Shown in pieces: positions 1 to 5,842 of a stretch of 9,685 nucleotides of DNA (position 1 is its first letter; every line of letters starts with the position of its first letter). The translations under genes were made by a program, and so were the position numbers. The DNA lies in the NCBI GenBank assembly GCA_046160675.1, contig JBJXHH010000095.1, forward strand, positions 1-9,685. The letters are read 5' to 3'. Origin of the DNA: JACMJP01 sp046160675 (GTDB lineage: Bacteria; Bacteroidota; Bacteroidia; Chitinophagales; BACL12). The notes under the pieces are model-generated. The model did not search any database and had not been told where the DNA came from. It saw only the letters and a list, made by a program, of their open reading frames with translations.

Positions 1-174
1 GGCTCTTTCGAATGCGTAAAATTTTCTGAAACAATACATATGAAAATGCTTTTTAAAGTCACAGCAAAAAGCATAACCTGGATGGCGGAAGATGTTGGTG
101 TAGTAAAGTCAGAAAGTTATAATGACAAAGGCAAACTTGAGGGCTATTCACTGTTGACAAAATTCACAGAATAG
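1..174 (+). CDS. C-terminal end of a TapB-like / DUF3108-type protein (partial)
   Basis: This is an open frame from the first base to a TAG at 172-174, giving 57 C-terminal residues; the N-terminus lies outside the window. The segment reads as beta-strand-like stretches (around MKMLFKVTAKSITWMAEDVG) followed by VVKSESYNDKGKLEGYSLLT. The pattern of a Trp-x-Ala-x-x-Val-Gly turn, then V-K-S-E-S-Y and K-G-K-L-x-G-Y, is what I recall from the end of Bacteroidota TapB-family or DUF3108-like proteins. Those are secreted proteins of poorly known function, thought to form beta-rich, lipocalin-like folds. The next gene starts 4 bases after the stop, so the two are probably co-transcribed. The frame is well supported; the family assignment is from memory of the motif and rests on a fragment. 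No signal peptide or full domain can be checked here. Confidence 0.68.
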   Translation, partial: GSFECVKFSETIHMKMLFKVTAKSITWMAEDVGVVKSESYNDKGKLEGYSLLTKFTE

Positions 175-178
175 CCTT

Positions 179-1042
179 ATGTTCCGGTTTTTTATCACAC
201 TTTTTTGTATAGCTTTTCTTACCTCATGCGATAAAAAAAACAAACCTCTTAAAACATTTACAACCGGTACAGAAAGTATTCTTGAGGGCAGCCTTTTTGT
301 TGTACACAGTTTGTCGCTTTACAACAATACACCGAACATGACCTCTAACATATTTGTGATAAAAGGAGCCTCTGATTCTGTATGGATTTATAACGGCGGC
401 TATGGAAACGGAGGTGCAAATTGTGATGAAGCCTGTAATGATTATACTTACTATAAAGGAGTTGGTTTTTCTACTGCAACAAACGCAACAGAAGATGTGA
501 AGCAGGTTGATTCCATCATTCAGAAAATATTTCTGATGCAGAAAGATTCTGTCATCCTGCAATTCATCGTTCCGCATTTTCATGCAGATCATATCAATAA
601 TGAATTTATTGATGCATTCTACACAACTTTCCAGTACCCTCTTAAAATTTCAGATAAAATTTTCGTGCATATAAATGATTCTCTTGGTTCAGTTTGCAAT
701 CAACCCTGCTGCGGAACAGTTCCCTGTGGCACAAATAAAGAAAACCGATACTACGCATCGCCATATCAGCCTGCCTGGAAAGCCGAGTACCTGCAAATGT
801 TTGATGCCCTTGGTTCAGGGAATGAAGCCTGTAACTCGATACTGAAAACTTTTACATCAGCCTGTGGAAACTGGCATATAACCAAAGGAATGAATGTTTC
901 AGATGGCGGACATACGGACGGGACCATCAATCTGCAGAATGAAAGCCTTCACCTACGTATTGCAGGAACCAACAACAAGCCGCAATGCCCGCTTTCCGAA
1001 GAATGGGTTACAGTATATGTACATGGAAATACACAGTTTTAA
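179..1042 (+). CDS. Lipoprotein with metallo-beta-lactamase-fold metal-binding motif
   Basis: This is a 287-residue putative lipoprotein. Residues 1-16 are hydrophobic and end in the lipobox L-T-S-C, with Cys17 as the likely lipidated residue. The signature H133-F-H-A-D137-H138 matches the HxHxDH metal-binding motif of the metallo-beta-lactamase (MBL) superfamily. G-G-H245-T-D-G fits the next His ligand motif (GHTxG), and His282 near the C-terminus could be the last ligand. MBL-fold enzymes usually hydrolyse esters, thioesters, lactams or phosphodiesters with one or two Zn or Fe ions; the substrate here is unknown. The Asp or Cys ligand expected between H245 and the final His is not obvious: no Asp lies after D247, and Cys270 is the only candidate. 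The mature part is rich in Cys (82, 86, 173, 177, 178, 183, 218, 229, 270), suggesting disulfides or extra metal binding. The ATG start lies 4 bases after the upstream stop, without a clear ribosome-binding site. The CDS and lipoprotein calls are firm; catalytic activity is inferred. Confidence 0.82.
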   Translation: MFRFFITLFCIAFLTSCDKKNKPLKTFTTGTESILEGSLFVVHSLSLYNNTPNMTSNIFVIKGASDSVWIYNGGYGNGGANCDEACNDYTYYKGVGFSTATNATEDVKQVDSIIQKIFLMQKDSVILQFIVPHFHADHINNEFIDAFYTTFQYPLKISDKIFVHINDSLGSVCNQPCCGTVPCGTNKENRYYASPYQPAWKAEYLQMFDALGSGNEACNSILKTFTSACGNWHITKGMNVSDGGHTDGTINLQNESLHLRIAGTNNKPQCPLSEEWVTVYVHGNTQF

Positions 1043-1071
1043 AGGATTGTGACATTTTTTTTACAAATCTC

Positions 1072-1102
1072 TTTAGATTTCCAATAAAACCTTATATTTT
1101 TC
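1072..1102 (+). promoter_or_regulatory. Possible Bacteroidota-type promoter upstream of the small secreted protein
   Basis: TTTA (1072-1075), a 19-base spacer and TATTTTTC (1095-1102) resemble the Bacteroidota sigma factor consensus TTTG-N19-21-TAnnTTTG, with one mismatch in each box. It lies about 75 bases before the ATG at 1179 and before the inverted repeat at 1116-1142. In DNA this AT-rich such a match arises easily by chance, so this is only a candidate. Confidence 0.2.
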
Positions 1103-1115
1103 GCATTGAAACCGT

Positions 1116-1142
1116 CTTTTCTTGTTTTGGTCGCAAGAAAAG
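1116..1142. repeat. Perfect 9-bp inverted repeat with 9-base loop
   Basis: Arms cttttcttg (1116-1124) and caagaaaag (1134-1142) are exact reverse complements around ttttggtcg. A second possible pairing links tttggt (1126-1131) with accaaa (1148-1153). It lies in the 136-base gap between the lipoprotein gene and the small secreted protein gene. No T-run follows on the plus strand, so it is a weak terminator candidate. The motif resembles dispersed extragenic repeats I have seen in Bacteroidota genomes, but that cannot be checked here. Confidence 0.55.
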
Positions 1143-1178
1143 CCTAAACCAAAGTCGTAATACCTAATTAAGAAGCCT

Positions 1179-1487
1179 ATGCGGATTTTATACTTCGTTG
1201 CATTTCTTTTTATTACCTCTGCAGCATTTTCTCAAGCTCACATTTACAAATTCAAGCTGGTAGGAATTGAAGATGCCCAAGACCTGAAAGCTGCAAAAGA
1301 TATCTTATATAAAATATTTGACGAAACGCCTGACTACAATCCTTATACTTATTACTTTACTGTAAAAAGCGACACTGAAATTGACTTCTTGTTGTTAACA
1401 GGAAAAATGGCCCCTTTAGGTTTTGAAGTTACTTTTTTCCAGAAAAGTGAAGTTGGCATTGTGAACGAAAATGAAAAGGAGAATTGA
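1179..1487 (+). CDS. Small secreted protein of unknown function
   Basis: This is a 102-residue protein that I do not recognise. Residues 1-18 form a clear Sec signal peptide (MRILYFVAFLFITSAAFS) with a likely signal peptidase I cut before Q19, leaving about 84 residues. The mature part reads as strand (HIYKFKLVG), helix (DAQDLKAAKDILYKIFD), strand (YTYYFTVKS), helix (DTEIDFLLLTGKMA) and strand (GFEVTFFQKSE). That is compatible with a small alpha/beta, ferredoxin-like (HMA-type) fold, but the CxxC metal motif is absent and the mature part has no Cys. It has no T9SS sorting domain, so it is probably periplasmic. The stop is 2 bases before the ATG of the large T9SS protein, so the two are almost certainly translated from one message, and a functional link (chaperone, partner or small domain protein) is possible but unproven. 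Confidence 0.78.
   Translation: MRILYFVAFLFITSAAFSQAHIYKFKLVGIEDAQDLKAAKDILYKIFDETPDYNPYTYYFTVKSDTEIDFLLLTGKMAPLGFEVTFFQKSEVGIVNENEKEN
1475..1481 (+). promoter_or_regulatory. Shine-Dalgarno site that sets the start of the 632-residue T9SS protein
   Basis: AAAGGAG lies 8 bases before the ATG at 1490 but only 2 bases before the in-frame TTG at 1484. This spacing favours ATG 1490 as the start. The site lies inside the last codons of the small secreted protein gene. Strong Shine-Dalgarno sites are not the rule in Bacteroidota, so this one is notable and fits translational coupling. Confidence 0.6.
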
Positions 1488-1489
1488 GT

Positions 1490-3388
1490 ATGAAACATAT
1501 TTACTTTCCTATTTTCCTGCTTATTTCCTGTATTACATTTGCACAACCGGCAAATGACAATCCCTGCACGGCCACCGTGCTTTCAGTAGGGTCATCGTGT
1601 ACTCTTACCGCCGGAACAACCGTAGGCTCAACAAACACGACCACCGTTGGCCCGCCTTCATGCAGCTCTTACAGTAATCGAGATGTTTGGTATAGCTTCA
1701 CTGCACCCGCTTCCGGTTCTGTAACAATTGAAACGACAAGCGGTACTATTACAGATGGAGCTATGTCTTTATACTCCGGTCCCGACTGTTCAACACTTTC
1801 TGAAATGACTTGCGATGATGATGGTGGAGCAGGATTGATGCCTTTGATAAATGCATCGGGATTGACAAGTGGTACAACATATTATATCCGTTTTTGGAGA
1901 TACAGTACCGGTACTGGCACATTTAATATTTGTGTATATGATGCCACATCAGGAGGAACGCCTCCTGCAAATGATGATCCCTGCGCTGCAACATCTCTAA
2001 CAGTTGACACTGTTTGCAGTTTTACTGCCGGAACAAATGCTGACGCTACATCTACAACAGGAGTACCTGCACCCGGATGTGCAGGTTATTCGGGCGGTGA
2101 TGTTTGGTTCACATTTACTGTTCCTTCAAGCGGCATTTTTGAGATCACAACTCAGGCCGGTACTCTTACTGATGGTGGCATGGCCATTTATAGCGGAACA
2201 TGCAGCAGTTTATCTCTGATAACATGTGATGATGATGGAGGTGCTGGACTTATGCCTTTCATAGCATCAACCGCTGCTGCCGGCACTACACTCTGGATCA
2301 GGGTTTGGGAGTTTGGAAATGATGTTGAAGGCTCTTTCAATATTTGTGTAACTGAACCAACGCTTTCCACAGAAAACAATGACTGTGTAACATCCACACA
2401 AATCTGTACAACTTCTTCATTTGATGATAACAGCAGTGGCGACGGATCAGTGAACGACTTGAATGCATCCAACAGGGGCTGCCTTACAACAAATGAACAT
2501 CAAAGCGCCTGGTATTATTTCCAGGTGGAAACCGGCGGAACACTCACATATACAATTGACCCCGATGTGAATACTGATGATTTCGATTTTGCTATCTGGG
2601 GCCCGGCATCCTCCTGCCCACCAAGCTCATCGCCTACCCGCTGTTCATACTCTGCGTCAAGCGGCAACACAGGCCTCAACACTTCGGCAATAGATGTAAG
2701 TGAAGATGCGCTGGGTGATAAATGGGTACAACAGATGAATGTGCTTGCATCTGAAATATATATTATCTGCGTTGATAATTTTTCTTCATCAAATAATGGG
2801 TTCACATTTTCTTTCGGCGGATCGGCTACAATTAACTGTGAGCCCGTTGTGCTTCCAGTTTCATTAGTCTCATTTACCGGCGTTGCGGAAAACTCCGTTA
2901 ATATTTTAAGTTGGATAACAGCTACTGAAGTGAATGCAAATTATTTTTCAATAGAACACAGTACCGATGGCGTTCATTTTTCAGAGATAGGAAAAACAGA
3001 AGCGGCAGGAAATTCAACAGAACAACTGAGTTATGAATATTTTCATACTTCTCCTTCTTTCGGAAATAATTATTACAGGCTGATGCAATATGACAACAAC
3101 GGCGCAGCGTTTCCATCACACACCATCACCCTCTCAAACACAGTAGGCTCAGCAGTTTTTGTGTATCCTAATCCTGCAACAGAAGGGTTTGTAAATGTAT
3201 ATATGAACGGCTTTGATGGAAGCAAAGTAACAATAGAAATGTTTACTGCCTTCGGGCAAACAATTTATAAAACAGCGAAAGCGGCAGAGGCTTCATTTAC
3301 AGAAAAAATACAATTGCCCGCAAAAGGCATATACTGGATAAGTGTACAAAGCGGAGACAAACGCTGGACGGAAAAAGTAATTTACTAA
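1490..3388 (+). CDS. Secreted T9SS cargo protein with tandem PPC-like domains
   Basis: This is a 632-residue surface or extracellular protein. A signal peptide covers residues 1-18 (KHIYFPIFLLISCITFA, then QPA). Two homologous domains follow, at about 20-150 and 159-288. Both start PANDxPC, contain DVWx(S/T)FTxP and TDGxMxxYSG, share the exact block CDDDGGAGLMP (108-118 and 246-256) and end FNICV. This layout matches beta-sandwich, pre-peptidase C-terminal (PPC)-like modules often seen in Bacteroidota T9SS proteins. A third, divergent beta-rich domain (about 296-450, with FDFAIWGP and YIICVDNFS) follows. Next is a fibronectin-like linker domain (about 455-550, starting LPVSLVSFTG). The T9SS type A sorting domain ends the protein (about 556-632, VFVYPNPA to WTEKVIY). 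No catalytic domain is visible, so binding or adhesion is more likely than enzymatic action; the ligand is unknown. An extension to a TTG at 1484 is possible but less likely given the ribosome-binding site. A strong terminator follows. Confidence 0.93.
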   Translation: MKHIYFPIFLLISCITFAQPANDNPCTATVLSVGSSCTLTAGTTVGSTNTTTVGPPSCSSYSNRDVWYSFTAPASGSVTIETTSGTITDGAMSLYSGPDCSTLSEMTCDDDGGAGLMPLINASGLTSGTTYYIRFWRYSTGTGTFNICVYDATSGGTPPANDDPCAATSLTVDTVCSFTAGTNADATSTTGVPAPGCAGYSGGDVWFTFTVPSSGIFEITTQAGTLTDGGMAIYSGTCSSLSLITCDDDGGAGLMPFIASTAAAGTTLWIRVWEFGNDVEGSFNICVTEPTLSTENNDCVTSTQICTTSSFDDNSSGDGSVNDLNASNRGCLTTNEHQSAWYYFQVETGGTLTYTIDPDVNTDDFDFAIWGPASSCPPSSSPTRCSYSASSGNTGLNTSAIDVSEDALGDKWVQQMNVLASEIYIICVDNFSSSNNGFTFSFGGSATINCEPVVLPVSLVSFTGVAENSVNILSWITATEVNANYFSIEHSTDGVHFSEIGKTEAAGNSTEQLSYEYFHTSPSFGNNYYRLMQYDNNGAAFPSHTITLSNTVGSAVFVYPNPATEGFVNVYMNGFDGSKVTIEMFTAFGQTIYKTAKAAEASFTEKIQLPAKGIYWISVQSGDKRWTEKVIY

Positions 3389-3422
3389 ACTGTTACAACC
3401 CGAAAACCCTAAACCTGAACAT

Positions 3423-3455
3423 GCCCCGCCGTTAGAAATGATGGCGGGGCTTTTT
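3423..3455 (+). terminator. Rho-independent terminator
   Basis: Arms gccccgcc (3423-3430) and ggcggggc (3443-3450) pair perfectly over 8 GC-rich base pairs around a 12-base loop, followed at once by TTTTT (3451-3455). It lies 34 bases after the stop of the 632-residue T9SS gene and 19 bases before the next gene, and so separates the two transcription units. Confidence 0.92.
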
Positions 3456-3474
3456 AAACCCTATCATTCATACT

Positions 3475-3987
3475 ATGTTAGATCAAATTGATTTATTAAA
3501 ACATGACATCTTGAAAGTGAAAAAAGGAAACCCGGTTCCTGTAAACATTTTCATTGTTTTGCTTGTACTGTTATATGTAGCGTTTGTTAATCATATAGTT
3601 CCGTTGCTCATTATTTTAATTGTCGTTTTTATTGACTTGCTTACCCTTAGAAAAGGGATAGAGGCGAACATTTCTGCTATGCACTACAGGGATTATTACC
3701 AGGTATTCGGTGTTACATACGGGACCTGGAAACGGCTTGCTGAATTTGATTATTTGCTGATATCAAAAACCCAAAAAAGACGAGGCATGTTTGGCCAGAC
3801 TGGAACATATTCAGTAGATGTATCAACAATTCATTATGACATTAACATTATTACAAAGGGTGAGGGGGATGTTTTAATATACAGAATGGCAAATTATGAA
3901 AAAGCAGTAGCCGCTGCAAAAGAATTTGCAGCAAAACATAATTTAAAGATCAGTGAAAAAACCAGTGAGGGATATATCTGGCTATAA
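3475..3987 (+). CDS. Small two-pass membrane protein, possibly with a PH-like domain
   Basis: This is a 170-residue protein with no recognised name. Residues 1-20 are polar and partly basic. Two hydrophobic segments follow (about 22-38 and 41-56) with a short turn (VNHIVP), forming a transmembrane hairpin. The remaining 114 residues are soluble. They contain alternating strand-like segments (YYQVFGVTYGTW, FDYLLISKTQ, TYSVDVS, YDINIIT, DVLIYRM) and a C-terminal helix (YEKAVAAAKEFAAKHN). This order, two membrane segments, a beta-barrel-like stretch and a final helix, resembles bacterial PH-like (bPH) membrane proteins. That is a fold guess and no family motif is certain. By the positive-inside rule the soluble part is probably cytoplasmic (KVKKGN before the first segment, LRKG after the second). 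The ATG has no clear ribosome-binding site. It follows the terminator at 3423-3455 closely, so its promoter must overlap the terminator region or it relies on read-through. Confidence 0.75.
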   Translation: MLDQIDLLKHDILKVKKGNPVPVNIFIVLLVLLYVAFVNHIVPLLIILIVVFIDLLTLRKGIEANISAMHYRDYYQVFGVTYGTWKRLAEFDYLLISKTQKRRGMFGQTGTYSVDVSTIHYDINIITKGEGDVLIYRMANYEKAVAAAKEFAAKHNLKISEKTSEGYIWL

Positions 3988-4079
3988 GTTTTTCGTCCCA
4001 TCCAAGAGTCCCCCTTGCAGGCGACTTAGCAGGGCGCAAAAATGATGTAACCCCCAATTTTAACATAAAATATTGGCCA

Positions 4080-4093
4080 CCTAACAAGTTAGG
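4080..4093. repeat. Short palindrome (6-bp arms, 2-base centre)
   Basis: Arms cctaac and gttagg are exact reverse complements around aa, in the convergent gap. The loop is too short for a stable RNA hairpin with all pairs formed. It could be a protein-binding site or chance. Confidence 0.4.
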
Positions 4094-4122
4094 CAACAAG
4101 AGTATGTTATATAATATGCCAT

Positions 4123-4134
4123 CCGACATGTCGG
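4123..4134. repeat. Perfect 12-bp palindrome
   Basis: CCGACATGTCGG is a perfect palindrome, followed by GCAGG. GC-rich extragenic palindromes of this kind are scattered in many Bacteroidota genomes, so it may be one copy of a dispersed repeat. It is downstream of both flanking genes, so an operator role is unlikely. Confidence 0.45.
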
Positions 4135-4287
4135 GCAGGTAGGGAATTGTGCAGGATATATGTATTGTTTACTATGACAGAGAAGGTATTTTGCATTTCA
4201 ACAGAGGGGTTTTTCAGGGTGAGATTTAACATTGCCGTATTTTTTAATCTTGCAATATGATCAAATTTCGTCATTAACAACAACCGC

Positions 4288-4313
4288 AGGAACCCACATA
4301 AGAAGGGGTTCTT
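4288..4313 (-). terminator. Weak terminator-like hairpin at the stop codon of the propeller gene
   Basis: Positions 4288-4295 pair with 4306-4313 over 8 base pairs, including one G-T pair, around a 10-base loop. The core is gaaccc (4290-4295) with gggttc (4306-4311). The stem overlaps the TAA stop (complement of 4312-4314). The minus-strand sequence that follows (tgcggttgttgtt) is only moderately T-rich, so termination may be inefficient or need another factor. Confidence 0.4.
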
Positions 4314-5784
4314 AATGTTTTACGATCTTCTCTGTTTTAATACATTGCCCTTCGACATTTTTTACCTGGAGAAAGTAAATGCCGCAGGTAAGGTTCTGTG
4401 CAGGTAGCATAGTATTTTGTGAGAAGCTCCCTTCGGAAATTGTTTGCCCTAGTGAGTTTTGCAAAGTATAATACACAGTTTCTGTGAGGTTTGTTGTTAT
4501 ATAAAAGTAATTTTTTGCCGGGTTGGGGTAAACATCTATGCTGTTTTTGTTTTCCGCTTCCTGCAGGGCGGTTATTGTATCGCAAGGGCTGCCAGCTAAT
4601 GCACCTAAATTATAGTTGGGCATGTTAGGGAGACCAGTAATACTCCTTGCTCCGCCAAGCCATACTGTAGCTGTATCAACATCACATGCCAAACCCGCCT
4701 CATTAGGATTGTTTATTACTGATAAATTCATATTCCATAGAGTATATTCAGCACTTGGTAAATTATAATAAATTATTGTGAAATATATTCTATTATCACT
4801 CCCTAACAACATTTGCCCAATACCATAATTGTCAACTTGGCACTTGTATATGAGTGTCTTAGTTTCGGATAGATCATCTTCTGAGGATAAATCATACTGG
4901 TAAATTTTATCATTCCCAAAGTTATAAATTTCAGAAACGTATATTTTTTTACTGTCTGAACTAAACGCACAGCCGTAGGGCGAAAAAGATGGGCCATTGA
5001 TTGTATCCACCTTTTTATATTCAATAAGTTCGCCTGTGCATCTGTCGAAATCAAATACCTCAAGGCTGTAATTTCCTGTATATGCAAGCTTGCTCCCGTC
5101 GGGGGAAAAAACCATTTGTCCAACGTATATGTTTTCTATTTTTAACCCAATTTCCTGCTCATAGGGGCCTGCTATACCTTCATCAGTAACTAATAATTTA
5201 TAAAATGTATTTATACTATCTCCGCTAAAACTTGCACTTCGCCCATGAAACAAAACCCACCAGTCTTTTCCATTTCCGTGTTTTGTTGCTGTCATTTTTT
5301 GGCTTACATATTTTCCTTCAGCTCCTGCATCAAATATCCAGATATTTTTTGCGTCTATGACTATGTCACCCAAGCCCCCATTTAACAACATATCCAATTT
5401 ACTATATTTTAAACCTTCTTCTACTTTGTTAATTATATAATATTCATGATCACTTGCAGGTTTTGGTATCACAATTGACCCTTGGCAAATGCTGGAGCCG
5501 CTTCCTGATATATATTGATCAATATCTAAGTATGAATTACTCATAATCGTTTTGCTTGTATCATATATTTTACTCCCATCACTGTAAAACAACAAATTTC
5601 CTTCGCTATCAGAGTATGATACTGATGCTTCATAAGCATAGCCCGGAACTTTTGTTGCTACAATTCCAGCATCAGTAAATGTAATTAATGCAGAATCGCC
5701 AAAAAACCAGTTTATATTGTTCTTTTGGGAAAAAGCATATGCCAATTTTAAAACAAGGATGATAACGAATGCTGTTTTTTTCAT
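4312..5784 (-). CDS. Secreted T9SS protein with N-terminal beta-propeller
   Basis: This is a 490-residue secreted protein. The N-terminal signal peptide (MKKTAFVIILVLKLAYAFS, likely cut before Q20) is followed by N-W-F-F-G-D (residues 25-30), the usual opening of a WD40-like beta-propeller family common in Bacteroidota surface proteins. Blade-like repeats are visible: GNLLFYSDGSKIYD (62-75), VGQMVFSPDGSKLAY (221-235), YGCAFSSDSKKIYVSE (270-285) and GQMLLGSDNRIYFT (323-336). The propeller closes with GLPNMPNYNLG (384-394), and SPCDT (399-403) follows. The T9SS type A sorting domain covers about 416-490 (DVYPNPAKNYF to CIKTEKIVKH). Propellers of this family are usually thought to mediate protein or surface contacts; no enzyme active site is apparent and the partner is unknown. 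The ATG start is well placed for the signal peptide. The gene begins 14 bases after a 30-bp perfect palindrome, so it is probably not simply co-transcribed with the beta-helix gene upstream. The CDS call is firm; the role is inferred. Confidence 0.94.
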   Translation of the reverse strand: MKKTAFVIILVLKLAYAFSQKNNINWFFGDSALITFTDAGIVATKVPGYAYEASVSYSDSEGNLLFYSDGSKIYDTSKTIMSNSYLDIDQYISGSGSSICQGSIVIPKPASDHEYYIINKVEEGLKYSKLDMLLNGGLGDIVIDAKNIWIFDAGAEGKYVSQKMTATKHGNGKDWWVLFHGRSASFSGDSINTFYKLLVTDEGIAGPYEQEIGLKIENIYVGQMVFSPDGSKLAYTGNYSLEVFDFDRCTGELIEYKKVDTINGPSFSPYGCAFSSDSKKIYVSEIYNFGNDKIYQYDLSSEDDLSETKTLIYKCQVDNYGIGQMLLGSDNRIYFTIIYYNLPSAEYTLWNMNLSVINNPNEAGLACDVDTATVWLGGARSITGLPNMPNYNLGALAGSPCDTITALQEAENKNSIDVYPNPAKNYFYITTNLTETVYYTLQNSLGQTISEGSFSQNTMLPAQNLTCGIYFLQVKNVEGQCIKTEKIVKH

Positions 5785-5798
5785 ATCAACAAATTAAA

Positions 5799-5828
5799 AT
5801 CACATCCTGTTTGCAAACAGGATGTGAT
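5799..5828 (-). terminator. 30-bp perfect palindrome, likely terminator of the beta-helix gene
   Basis: Arms atcacatcctgtttg (5799-5813) and caaacaggatgtgat (5814-5828) are exact reverse complements. They fill most of the 58-base gap between two minus-strand T9SS genes. Read on the minus strand, the hairpin follows the stop of the beta-helix gene by 14 bases and is followed by tttaattt, a usable T-rich tract. The other side (actttttaag on the plus strand) is also T-rich, so it could work in both directions. It ends only 14 bases before the ATG of the propeller gene, so it could also act as an attenuator or as a block on ribosome access. Confidence 0.72.
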
Positions 5829-5842
5829 ACTTTTTAAGTACG

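Larger units (their letters stand above)
3988..4311. other. Convergent intergenic region without a recognisable gene
   Basis: This gap of 324 bases lies between the 3' ends of two convergent genes. I see no plausible coding frame. It holds two short palindromes (4080-4093 and 4123-4134), an imperfect stem formed by ccct (near 4014) and aggg (near 4031) that lacks a T-run, and the terminator-like stem at the end of the minus-strand propeller gene. No good intrinsic terminator for the plus-strand membrane protein gene is evident. Confidence 0.6.

Noticed and set aside
985..1167. A 60-codon plus-strand frame overlapping the end of the lipoprotein gene
   Set aside because: It overlaps a well-supported gene in another frame, has no signal peptide or recognisable domain, and runs through the inverted repeat at 1116-1142.
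1484..1486. TTG at 1484 as the start of the 632-residue T9SS protein
   Set aside because: It is only 2 bases after the Shine-Dalgarno site, while ATG 1490 is at 8 bases and gives a normal signal peptide.
4013..4036. Imperfect stem after the membrane protein gene as its terminator
   Set aside because: The stem is short with a bulge and no T-run follows on the plus strand.
4080..4134. Two nearby palindromes as CRISPR-like repeats or an attachment site
   Set aside because: They differ in sequence, are not repeated with regular spacing, and no cas, integrase or tRNA gene is present.
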